From an uncultured Gemella sp. (GTDB lineage Bacteria; Bacillota; Bacilli; Staphylococcales; Gemellaceae): DNA of 5,383 nucleotides. Position numbers and translations under genes: made by a program. The notes below the pieces were generated by a model. It was given only the letters and a program-made list of their open reading frames with translations. It did not search any database and was not told the origin of the DNA. Below, in pieces: positions 1 through 5,164 of this stretch. Every line of letters begins with the position of its first letter. Within the stretch, counting starts at the first letter, position 1. The DNA is taken from NCBI GenBank assembly GCA_927911695.1, contig CAKMQO010000020.1, positions 1 through 5,383 of the forward strand, written 5' to 3'.

Positions 1-186
1 CTTAAAGCTCTAGCTTCATTATCACAGGCTCTTATGGATGCAGATGTAAAAGCAGGATTAGATAAAAGCTACTACGAAAGCAGACGAGAAAAAGTATTTT
101 CAGACTTCGTAGCGAAAACAGAAGCTCCAAAAAGAAGAAAAACCAGCCAGCTCCAAGTGGAGAAAAACCATATATCATTGCGGTAA
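1..186 (+). CDS. fruA: fruA segment 1: end of IIA domain and linker (frame 1)
   Basis: The frame is open from the window edge to a TAA at 184-186, but only about 1-132 is authentic. The opening LKALASLSQALMDAD matches the final helix of fructose-type IIA domains. Between 61 and 96 the given frame reads DKSYYESRREKVF; removing one A at 64-67 and adding one at 89-93 would give DKATTKADEKKVF, which looks more natural for this tail. That compensated pair is tentative because the given frame stays open. After EAPK (121-132) the frame is lost: the likely true reading EEKPAAPSGEKPY needs one A removed at 129-133 and one C at 147-148. No start codon is in the window. Confidence 0.7.
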   Translation, partial: LKALASLSQALMDADVKAGLDKSYYESRREKVFSDFVAKTEAPKRRKTSQLQVEKNHISLR

Positions 187-359
187 CAGCTTGTCCAACA
201 GGTATTGCTCACACATTCATGGCTGCGGAAAAAATCAAAGAAACAGCAAAAGCGATGGGACTAGATGTTAAAGTAGAAACAAACGGTCAAATCGGTGTAG
301 AAAACAAACTTACAAAAGAAGATATTGAAAGAGCCGGTGGGAATCATCGTTGCAGCTGA
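150..359 (+). CDS. fruA: fruA segment 2: N-terminal half of IIB domain (frame 3)
   Basis: This frame carries APSGEKPYIIAVTACPTG and then IAHTFMAAEKIKE through NGQIGVENKLTKEDIERAGG. That is the classic fructose-family IIB fold: a beta strand, the phospho-cysteine loop (Cys codon 192-194), an amphipathic helix and the NGQIG strand. IIB receives phosphate from IIA and passes it to the sugar bound in IIC. The frame ends at TGA 357-359, but authentic coding stops at the GGG run 339-341, where one extra G shifts translation; dropping it joins ERAGG directly to IIVAADKKVEVARF in frame 1. An in-frame ATG at 219 is internal methionine, not a start. Confidence 0.8.
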   Translation, partial: APSGEKPYIIAVTACPTGIAHTFMAAEKIKETAKAMGLDVKVETNGQIGVENKLTKEDIERAGGNHRCS

Positions 360-1338
360 TAAAAAAGTAGAAGTTGCACGTTTTGATGGACGTTCAACAA
401 TTATGACAAAAGTTGCGGATGGAATTAACAAACCAGAAGAACTTATCCAAACAATCTTAGATGGGAAAGCTCCTATCTACAAACACGACGGAGCTGTAGA
501 TGCTTCAGAAGATTCTTCAGCAAATGAAAGTATTGGACGTCGTGCTTACAAACATCTAATGGAAGGTGTTAGTAACATGCTACCATTCGTAGTAGCTGGT
601 GGTATTCTTATCGCATTATCATTCATCTGGGGTATTAACTCATTTGATCCGAAAGATCCATCTTACAATAAAGTTGCAGAAGTATTATTCTACTTCGGTA
701 AAATTTCATTTAGTATGATGTTACCAATCCTAGCTGGATTCATCGGTCGTTCTATCGCTGACCGTCCAGGATTCATCGTTGGTATGATCGGTGGTATTTT
801 AGCGGACCCAGGAATTTTAAGTCTGAAAAGTGATTTATTAGCATACACTCCTTCAGGATTCTTAGGAGCGTTAGTAGCCGGGTTCTTAGCTGGTGGAATT
901 ATCCACGTATTAAAAATTGCGTTCAGTTGGATGCCTCGTTCATTAGATGGTATTAAACCAATCTTCCTATTCCCTATCTTAGGGTCACTAATCATGGGAC
1001 TATTAATGATTTTCCTAATCAACGCGCCGATGGCAAGTGTTATGGAAGGATTAAAACACTTTATCGAAAGTCTTAACGGAAGTGGTAAATTCATCCTTGG
1101 ATTCGTAGTAGCTGCGATGATGGCTATCGATATGGGTGGTCCAATTAACAAAGCTGCTTACGTAACGGGTACAGCTCTATTAACATCTGCAGGTTCAGCA
1201 GGAAGTGATGTGATGGCTGCAGTTATGATCGGTGGTATGGTGCCTCCATTAGCAATCGCAATCTCAGCTACAATCAATAAAAACATCTGGCCAAAAGCTC
1301 AACGTAGTGGAGCATTAGTAAACTACGTATGGGATTAG
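325..1338 (+). CDS. fruA: fruA segment 3: end of IIB and most of IIC (frame 1)
   Basis: The longest intact piece of fruA. The authentic reading begins at about 342 with IIVAADKKVEVARFDGR, the second half of IIB. The TTG at 325 that could be taken as a start has no ribosome binding site and lies in a region properly read in frame 3. A charged, flexible linker (about 450-522) leads into the IIC channel domain: SIGRRAYKHLMEGVSNMLPF, then hydrophobic segments rich in Gly, and MGGPINKAAYV (about 1129-1161), the conserved IIC stretch implicated in sugar handling. The frame ends at TAG 1336-1338 after LVNYV because an A is missing before TGGGATTAG; restoring it gives NYVMGLAFITEGAIPF. This is therefore not a stand-alone 337-residue protein. 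Confidence 0.88.
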   Translation: MKEPVGIIVAADKKVEVARFDGRSTIMTKVADGINKPEELIQTILDGKAPIYKHDGAVDASEDSSANESIGRRAYKHLMEGVSNMLPFVVAGGILIALSFIWGINSFDPKDPSYNKVAEVLFYFGKISFSMMLPILAGFIGRSIADRPGFIVGMIGGILADPGILSLKSDLLAYTPSGFLGALVAGFLAGGIIHVLKIAFSWMPRSLDGIKPIFLFPILGSLIMGLLMIFLINAPMASVMEGLKHFIESLNGSGKFILGFVVAAMMAIDMGGPINKAAYVTGTALLTSAGSAGSDVMAAVMIGGMVPPLAIAISATINKNIWPKAQRSGALVNYVWD

Positions 1339-1604
1339 CATTCATTACAGAAGGAGCTATCCCGTTTGCTGCAAGTAACCCAGCGCGTGTTATTCCACCG
1401 TTATTCATCTCAAGTGGTATCGCTGGAGCTTTAAGTATGACTTTTGGAATTGTATCGAAAGCTCCGCACGGAGGAATCTTTGCTGTTTTTGCTAATGCTG
1501 TAAGTAACCAGCTTATGTATCTATTAGCCTTAGTAATCGGTGCAGTATTAGGTGCATTACTATTAATTGCGTCATTAAGCTTTGGGAAAAAGATAGTAAA
1601 ATAA
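1329..1604 (+). CDS. fruA: fruA segment 4: C-terminal end of IIC (frame 3)
   Basis: Reads MGLAFITEGAIPFAASNP and continues through VIPPLFISSG, KAPHGGIF and a final long hydrophobic stretch to SFGKKIVK and TAA 1602-1604. The ITEGAIPFAA sequence is a hallmark of the fructose-family IIC domain and normally follows NYVMGL without a break. The ATG at 1329 is the internal Met of that motif: no ribosome binding site precedes it, and the overlap with the previous frame arises from one lost A. It contributes the last two to three membrane segments and the native C-terminus. The stop is followed 28 bases later by the terminator, so this is the end of the transcription unit. Confidence 0.88.
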   Translation: MGLAFITEGAIPFAASNPARVIPPLFISSGIAGALSMTFGIVSKAPHGGIFAVFANAVSNQLMYLLALVIGAVLGALLLIASLSFGKKIVK

Positions 1605-1631
1605 GATTTTAAATTAAATATAATATAGTAG

Positions 1632-1675
1632 AAACACCACTTCGGTAAAAACTTGAGGTGGTGTTTTTAGTTTTT
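1632..1675 (+). terminator. Rho-independent terminator of fruA
   Basis: Arms 1632-1640 (AAACACCAC) and 1658-1666 (GTGGTGTTT) pair perfectly over nine bases. Pairing extends inward with two Watson-Crick and three G-U pairs to 1645/1653, leaving a loop of about seven bases at 1646-1652. The stem runs directly into TTTTT (1664-1668), then AG and a second TTTTT (1671-1675). Its position 28 bases after the fruA stop fits termination of the fru transcript. The left flank is not a comparable A-run, so it appears one-directional. Confidence 0.88.
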
Positions 1676-1781
1676 ATAAAATTTGATAAGTTACAAAAAT
1701 CAAGTTGAAATTTAGAATTGTTTAAAGAAGAGTTATTATATATAGAAGAAAAATAAAAAACTATAGCAGATAATTAAGTTG

Positions 1782-1794
1782 TGAAACGCTTTCT
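1782..1794 (+). promoter_or_regulatory. Catabolite-response element (cre)-like site, one base short
   Basis: The sequence TGAAACGCTTTCT resembles the CcpA operator pattern TGWAARCGYTWNCW but lacks one base in the left half: AAA stands before CG where three bases plus a purine are expected. Given the many single-base errors elsewhere in this window, a lost A would make it a near-perfect cre. It lies about 360 bases before the adhesin start, far from the candidate promoters, so its function is uncertain; with the base truly absent I would not trust it. Confidence 0.35.
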
Positions 1795-1837
1795 CTAAAG
1801 TTTTAAATTATATTTAAAGTAAAAATATAATAAATAT

Positions 1838-1864
1838 TGATAATTTAATATAAAGTAATTATCA
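1838..1864. repeat. Short inverted repeat, 8-bp arms
   Basis: TGATAATT (1838-1845) is the reverse complement of AATTATCA (1857-1864), with 11 bases between. The half-sites resemble Fur-family half-sites, but the spacing is wrong for a Fur 7-1-7 box. In DNA this AT-rich such a repeat can arise by chance. Confidence 0.35.
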
Positions 1865-1907
1865 GTAAATAATTATATTTCCATAACTTACAAAATATAA
1901 CAACTTT

Positions 1908-1935
1908 AATTTTAAGTTAAAATTAACTTAAAATT
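1908..1935. repeat. Perfect 13-bp inverted repeat, candidate operator
   Basis: AATTTTAAGTTAA (1908-1920) is exactly the reverse complement of TTAACTTAAAATT (1923-1935), with only AA between. The centre is too tight for a good RNA hairpin loop, so a dimeric DNA-binding protein site is more likely than a terminator. It lies about 220 bases before the adhesin start and about 115 bases upstream of the first candidate -10 box. The binding factor is unknown. The repeat is seen directly; the regulatory role is inference. Confidence 0.5.
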
Positions 1936-2021
1936 TGTTTATAAATCAAGATTTAAGAGGTGTTTTAATTTTTTAGGATGTTGATACAACAGCATTTTAT
2001 CTGTGTTTCAAAATGAAAATA

Positions 2022-2056
2022 TTAGTTATGAAAAATATAAAAAATATAGTTATAAT
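2022..2056 (+). promoter_or_regulatory. Candidate promoter with consensus -10 TATAAT
   Basis: A perfect TATAAT lies at 2051-2056, about 97 bases before the adhesin start codon. No good -35 box sits at the ideal spacing; TTAGTT (2022-2027) or TTATGA (2026-2031) are weak matches, and the latter has a 19-base spacer. Transcription from here would begin near 2063 and leave a leader of about 90 bases. Such matches are common in AT-rich DNA, so this is a candidate only. Confidence 0.35.
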
Positions 2057-2079
2057 TTTAGGTACGTTTAAGTTTTGTT

Positions 2080-2109
2080 TTGTAGAATATCTTTTGTAGT
2101 CATTATGAT
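2080..2109 (+). promoter_or_regulatory. Alternative candidate promoter (TTGTAG / TATGAT)
   Basis: TTGTAG (2080-2085) and TATGAT (2104-2109) are separated by 18 bases. The -10 matches five of six consensus bases and the -35 three of six. Transcription would start near 2116, leaving a short leader of about 37 bases to the ATG at 2153. This spacing is typical, so it competes with the TATAAT upstream as the adhesin promoter. Confidence 0.35.
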
Positions 2110-2140
2110 TTATATTTATTCAATTTTAATTTAATAGAAA

Positions 2141-2146
2141 AAGGAG
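2141..2146 (+). promoter_or_regulatory. Ribosome binding site of the adhesin gene
   Basis: AAGGAG is followed by six bases and then ATG at 2153. This strong Shine-Dalgarno match fixes the start at 2153 rather than at the in-frame ATG at 2177. Confidence 0.85.
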
Positions 2147-2152
2147 ACGGTA

Positions 2153-2764
2153 ATGTTTAGTAAAAACAATACAAAAATGAATAATAAAAAGCAATATGAG
2201 AAAGTTAACCACTACGGTATCAAAAAGTTTAACGCAGGAACAGCATCTGTTCTTATTGCGTCTGCTTTTATGTTTCTAGGTGGAGCAGCACAAGCAGCGG
2301 ATACTAACAAACAAGAAACAACAGTAGCGGCTACGGAAAAAGCAACTGCAACAGAAGAAAAAGTAGAAACACCAGTAGTAGCTTCAAAAGCTGAAGTTAA
2401 AGAAGAAACTACAGTAAAAGCAGCTGCTAAAGAAGAAAAAGCAGAAGAAACAAAAGCTGAGAAAGCAACAGCTAAAGAAGTAAATAAAACTGCTCTTCAA
2501 GCTAAAATTAGTCAATTAGATAACTTATTCGTGTCATTAGCAGGGCAAGAGTTATCAGAAACAAAACAAGCACAAACTGTAAGTGCAGCAGCAGAATTAA
2601 ACAAAGCTAAAGATTTAGTGGCGTCAGCAACTGCTACACAAGCTGAAGTAGATGCGCAAGTAGCGGCATTAGAAGCAACGATCAACAACTTAAACAAAGT
2701 TGAAAAAACTGCAGAAAAAGCAGCAGACAAAAAAGAAGAAACTAAAAAAGAAGAAAAAATCTGA
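2153..2764 (+). CDS. Adhesin segment 1: signal peptide and FIVAR-like module (frame 2)
   Basis: Starts at ATG 2153 behind AAGGAG. Residues 21-32, YGIKKFNAGTAS (2213-2248), form a YSIRK-G/S motif, the export signal of Gram-positive wall-anchored proteins associated with secretion at the division septum. A hydrophobic core VLIASAFMFLGGAA follows, with probable cleavage after AQA at residue 48 (2296). The mature start is rich in Lys, Glu, Ala and Thr. Residues 111-183 (2483-2701), from NKTALQAKISQLDNL to EVDAQVAALEATINNLNK, match the pattern of FIVAR helical modules in surface proteins. The TGA at 2762-2764 follows a six-A run (2754-2759); with five As the reading continues EEKSETKVAKEEL. The stop is therefore probably artefactual. 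Confidence 0.88.
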   Translation: MFSKNNTKMNNKKQYEKVNHYGIKKFNAGTASVLIASAFMFLGGAAQAADTNKQETTVAATEKATATEEKVETPVVASKAEVKEETTVKAAAKEEKAEETKAEKATAKEVNKTALQAKISQLDNLFVSLAGQELSETKQAQTVSAAAELNKAKDLVASATATQAEVDAQVAALEATINNLNKVEKTAEKAADKKEETKKEEKI

Positions 2765-3338
2765 AACTAAAGTAGCTAAAGAAGAATTAGAAAAAACAGT
2801 TTCAGAAGCAAAAGCAGTAAACCAAGCTGCGACAACATTTGCAACAAAAGAAGTTAAAGAAGAAGCACCTAAAGCAGAAATCAAAGCAGCAGTAGCGACA
2901 TCTGAAAAAGAAATCGCAAAAGCATTAGATATCTTCAACTCAGATTCTTCAACAAAAGAAGATGCTGATCAACAACGTAAAGAGTTAGAAAAAGCAATCG
3001 AAGCAGTGTACGTAACAATGCAACGTGCTGGACACCGTGGAAGAGTAGAAACAGTATTAGCTGATACTGCTTCAAAAATTACAGGTAAAGATGTTCTTAA
3101 AGATGGAGAAACAGTTAATGCTGTAACAAATGCTTATGTTGATATGAATGCTGATAATACAAAACCTGTAGGATGGGGATTTGATACTACTATTAGTACA
3201 TCGACTCTTAAAGCAGGTTCTATTACAAAAATTGAACTTACTAACTTAGCTGAGCTAGGTGCTGGTTTGGCTGTAAATACAGAAATCAGAGCGACTGATG
3301 GAACAGTAGTTGGTAAAGTTAAAATCTATCGACTTTAA
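2760..3338 (+). CDS. Adhesin segment 2: helical segment and start of the head (frame 3)
   Basis: Continues the adhesin after the first break with SETKVAKEELEKTVSEAKAV. The frame is open further left, but that part is a lysine-rich shadow of the K/E region and no genuine start exists. About 2780-3062 predicts as long charged helices (KEELEKTVSEAKAVNQAA and RKELEKAIEAVYVTM) ending in RAGHRGRVETVLA (3024-3062). Sequence then turns beta-like (VGWGFDTTIST, KAGSITKIELTNLAEL, TVVGKVK), marking the beginning of the head. TAA 3336-3338 arises because AAAA at 3321-3324 has one extra A; removing it gives GKVKSIDFKTTTG in frame 1. No separate function is implied. Confidence 0.82.
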   Translation, partial: SETKVAKEELEKTVSEAKAVNQAATTFATKEVKEEAPKAEIKAAVATSEKEIAKALDIFNSDSSTKEDADQQRKELEKAIEAVYVTMQRAGHRGRVETVLADTASKITGKDVLKDGETVNAVTNAYVDMNADNTKPVGWGFDTTISTSTLKAGSITKIELTNLAELGAGLAVNTEIRATDGTVVGKVKIYRL

Positions 3339-4806
3339 AACAACTACAGGAAACAATAATAACAAATCTGTACCATATTGGGCGCAACGTACACAACGTG
3401 GTATGACTTATGATCAGCGTGTTGCGGAGCAACCAGCGGTAGCTAACGAAACTGGTACATATACTTACAACATCGAGTGGAACGATAAAGTAAAAGACTA
3501 TCCGAATGTGTCGTTTGGAGCGAGTAATTTATCGGGTAATGGATATTTAGCACCAGAGATTTCTAAAGATACTCCTTATACAGCTACTATTAAGATAGAT
3601 GGACGTACAGTTCTTGAACATACTTATACAAGAAAAGGTCAACAACCTAACTACCAAAAACAAGGTACTAGTGTATCACTAAGTGAAAACAATGGATTGA
3701 CATACCTTAACAATGAGCAAACAGGTAGAAGTGATTCAATCGTATTAAAAACTGATTCAGATGTTCGTTATGGAGTAGGGTCTAAATTTACTATTAAACT
3801 TCCAAATGCAGATTTTACTGAATTTAAAGAACTTGAAGGAAGTTCTAACTTTGTAAATGGATTAAATACAGCGTCTACTATTAACCCTAATAAAGGAGAT
3901 AGTATTACATATCGTCCAGCTAGTCGATGGGCTAATGTTAAAGCTAATGAAAACAACGTTTGGATTCTGAATGATGGTCGTGACACTGGATTCACATTAA
4001 CACCTAGATTAATTTCGCCAACAGAATTAGAACTTACAGTTACAGAAGGAACTATTCAAGAAGGTTCTACAGTATCTATGCCTTTACAATCTTTAGGTAT
4101 TGAAAAAGTAATAAAAGACAAAACTTTAACAAGTGAATATTCTAATATTACTTATGAAAATGGATTAATTAAACAAGGTTATGTAGGCAACGATAAAACT
4201 GCAGCAACTCTTACTGTATCAGGTGGAGAATCTGTTAACGGTGAAAAAGAAGATGTTACAACTACAGTGCCAAACGGTTGGAGTATTGCAGGTGATGGTA
4301 AAGTTGAGGGTGAGCCGCCAACAGGAGCTGTTGTTAGGACGTTCAAAGATTTAGTGACAGGTGAAGTTATAGGTTTCGAACCAACAAGATATACGGGGAA
4401 TATTCCTTTAAGTGAAGATGGTTCAAAAGATTATACTAATGTACTTGGAAACAAATATGATGTAAGTAATGATCACGTAGACTTAGTTAAAGAAGTTAAT
4501 GGAGAAGAATACATTCTTGCAGATATCCCAGCTAAAAATGCAAAAGGAACACTAAGTGTTACGAAGACAAGAGCAAGAGATTTATATTCTGAAGAAGAAT
4601 TAAAAGCTAAAGGTATAAATGGGTCTGCATTTGTTACCCCAGCAGAGTATGATTACGTTAAGAAAACAAAAGTAGAAGAAGTAAACCGTACAATTAAATT
4701 TGTATATGCTGATAATGTTGCAGGTTTAGCGGGTACTGATGTATTCCCATCACAAAAAACAAACTGTAAGTTACACAGGTACAATCAAGTTAACTGCAGA
4801 AGGTAA
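3325..4806 (+). CDS. Adhesin segment 3: unassigned beta-rich head and first Mub-like part (frame 1)
   Basis: The longest unbroken part of the adhesin. Authentic reading runs from SIDFKTTTG (3325) to VFPSQK (about 4758); a TTG at 3310 is not a credible start. Up to about 4240 it is rich in Thr, Asn, Ser and Gly, with alternating hydrophobic residues typical of beta-sandwich adhesin heads: TYTYNIEWNDKVKDYPNV, TATIKIDGRTVLEHTY, DSIVLKTDSDV, LTPRLISPTELELTVTEG. I cannot place it in a named family. After 4300, GAVVRTFKDLVTGEVIGF and GEEYILADIPA look like a divergent mucus-binding-type module. VNRTIKFVYAD (4681-4713) opens a Mub_B2-like repeat. The frame is lost at the six-A run 4754-4759 and ends at 4804-4806. 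Confidence 0.82.
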   Translation, partial: SIDFKTTTGNNNNKSVPYWAQRTQRGMTYDQRVAEQPAVANETGTYTYNIEWNDKVKDYPNVSFGASNLSGNGYLAPEISKDTPYTATIKIDGRTVLEHTYTRKGQQPNYQKQGTSVSLSENNGLTYLNNEQTGRSDSIVLKTDSDVRYGVGSKFTIKLPNADFTEFKELEGSSNFVNGLNTASTINPNKGDSITYRPASRWANVKANENNVWILNDGRDTGFTLTPRLISPTELELTVTEGTIQEGSTVSMPLQSLGIEKVIKDKTLTSEYSNITYENGLIKQGYVGNDKTAATLTVSGGESVNGEKEDVTTTVPNGWSIAGDGKVEGEPPTGAVVRTFKDLVTGEVIGFEPTRYTGNIPLSEDGSKDYTNVLGNKYDVSNDHVDLVKEVNGEEYILADIPAKNAKGTLSVTKTRARDLYSEEELKAKGINGSAFVTPAEYDYVKKTKVEEVNRTIKFVYADNVAGLAGTDVFPSQKTNCKLHRYNQVNCRR

Positions 4807-5008
4807 AGCGGTAGTTAACTCTAATGACAGACCAGTTTATATTAACTGGAAAGGTACTGATGGACAAAGTACTGACCTTCCAGAACTTAATGTACCTCAA
4901 AAAGAAGGATATATCGCAAGTGTTGAAAAAGTACCAGTACAAGCAACAACAGCTACAGATGAAGATTATGAATATGTTGTTAAATATACAGCTATCCAAA
5001 AAAGCTAA
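4760..5008 (+). CDS. Adhesin segment 4: body of the Mub_B2-like repeat (frame 2)
   Basis: Reads QTVSYTGTIKLTAEGKAV, VYINWKGTDGQSTDLPEL, VPQKEGYIASVEKVPV and YEYVVKYTAIQK. This follows the Mub_B2-like pattern of mucus-binding proteins: a TV-Y-gT strand, a central W, then P-x-x-GY and a closing V-V-KYT strand. The ATG at 4739 in this frame is out of register with the real reading and is not a start. TAA 5006-5008 follows another six-A run (4998-5003); with one A fewer the reading is IQKAKTTFVDEKGN. The strand is therefore continuous from VNRTIKFVYAD through VVKYT. Confidence 0.82.
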   Translation, partial: QTVSYTGTIKLTAEGKAVVNSNDRPVYINWKGTDGQSTDLPELNVPQKEGYIASVEKVPVQATTATDEDYEYVVKYTAIQKS

Positions 5009-5159
5009 AACAACATTTGTAGATGAAAAAGGAAATGCAATTCCAGGGGTAGCTGAAATTACTGAACAAGGTGGATCAGAAACTCCATTAACAAAAGAAG
5101 CTGAAGTAAAAGCTAAGATCAAAGAACTTGAAAACAAAGGATATGAATTAGTATACTAA
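5004..5159 (+). CDS. Adhesin segment 5: MucBP-like module (frame 3)
   Basis: Reads AKTTFVDEKGNAIPGVAE, ITEQGGSETPLTKEAEVK and ELENKGYELVY. The pattern of a TFVDE strand, a charged middle helix and GYELV strand is that of the MucBP-type module that alternates with Mub_B2 in lactobacillar mucus-binding proteins. A longer open frame leftwards to 4824 is a shadow. TAA 5157-5159 seems to come from one extra T at 5157; with a second extra T at 5164-5165 removed the text becomes GYELVYNTYPEGGKFD, the expected continuation of this module. Confidence 0.78.
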   Translation, partial: AKTTFVDEKGNAIPGVAEITEQGGSETPLTKEAEVKAKIKELENKGYELVY

Positions 5160-5164
5160 TACAT

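Larger units (their letters stand above)
1..1604 (+). pseudogene. fruA: PTS fructose transporter EIIABC, 5'-truncated by the window and frameshifted
   Basis: Fused fructose permease of the phosphotransferase system: it imports fructose and phosphorylates it to fructose 1-phosphate at the membrane. Seen here are the end of the IIA domain (about 1-105), an Ala/Pro/Glu linker, the IIB domain (about 168-470) with the phospho-acceptor Cys in ACPTGIAHT (TGT 192-194), a short linker, and the IIC membrane domain (about 523-1604) with about ten hydrophobic segments and a GGPINKAA motif. Removing extra bases at 64-67, 129-133, 147-148 and 339-341 and restoring one base at 89-93 and at 1328/1329 gives one open frame of 533 residues ending at TAA 1602-1604. 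The start, with roughly 100 residues of IIA including its phospho-His, lies upstream. Known fru operons usually carry a regulator and 1-phosphofructokinase before fruA; that is expected here, not seen. Identity is firm; true pseudogene status is doubtful because the breaks look like sequence errors. Confidence 0.9.
1605..2152. other. AT-rich intergenic region between fruA and the adhesin gene
   Basis: No protein gene is supportable on either strand. Its left end is the fruA terminator. The remainder is strongly AT-rich, with many stops in all frames, and holds a cre-like site (1782-1794), a weak inverted repeat (1838-1864), a perfect 13-bp inverted repeat (1908-1935), candidate -10 boxes (2051-2056 and 2104-2109) and the ribosome binding site of the adhesin (2141-2146). 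An isolated upstream region of this length fits a separately controlled surface-protein gene. Confidence 0.75.

Noticed and set aside
690..1151. Long open frame on the minus strand inside fruA
   Set aside because: It lies opposite the conserved IIC membrane domain and reads as the antisense of those codons; it has no ribosome binding site or recognisable family.
1329..1338. Overlapping stop/start (ATGGGATTAG) suggesting a translationally coupled separate gene for the end of IIC
   Set aside because: The join restores the conserved NYVMGLAFITEG sequence of a single IIC domain if one A is added, and there is no ribosome binding site. It is a one-base deletion, not a gene boundary.
1838..1864. 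Fur box from TGATAAT/ATTATCA half-sites
   Set aside because: The half-sites are 13 bases apart rather than one, and AT-rich DNA yields such pairs by chance.
1908..1924. CodY box, since AATTTT and AAAATT half-sites are present
   Set aside because: The half-sites are separated by five bases rather than the three of the CodY consensus, and the centre lacks C-W-G.
1978..2016. Twelve-codon open frame starting ATG TTG ATA
   Set aside because: Too short, no ribosome binding site and no recognisable peptide; the nearby TGTTG/CAACA pair (1979-1991) has only five-base arms.
1605..2152. CRISPR array, tRNA, riboswitch or insertion-sequence ends in the intergenic region
   Set aside because: No regularly spaced repeats, no tRNA-like arms, no conserved riboswitch core and no terminal inverted repeats with target duplication could be seen.
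2754..2764. Programmed ribosomal frameshifting at an A-rich slippery run
   Set aside because: No downstream stem or pseudoknot is evident, other breaks occur at non-slippery sites (5157, 5272), and unrelated fruA has similar breaks.
2512..2938. Minus-strand open frames opposite the adhesin's K/E/A-rich region
   Set aside because: They are Phe/Ser/Ala-rich shadows of the GAA/AAA/GCA codons, with no start signals.
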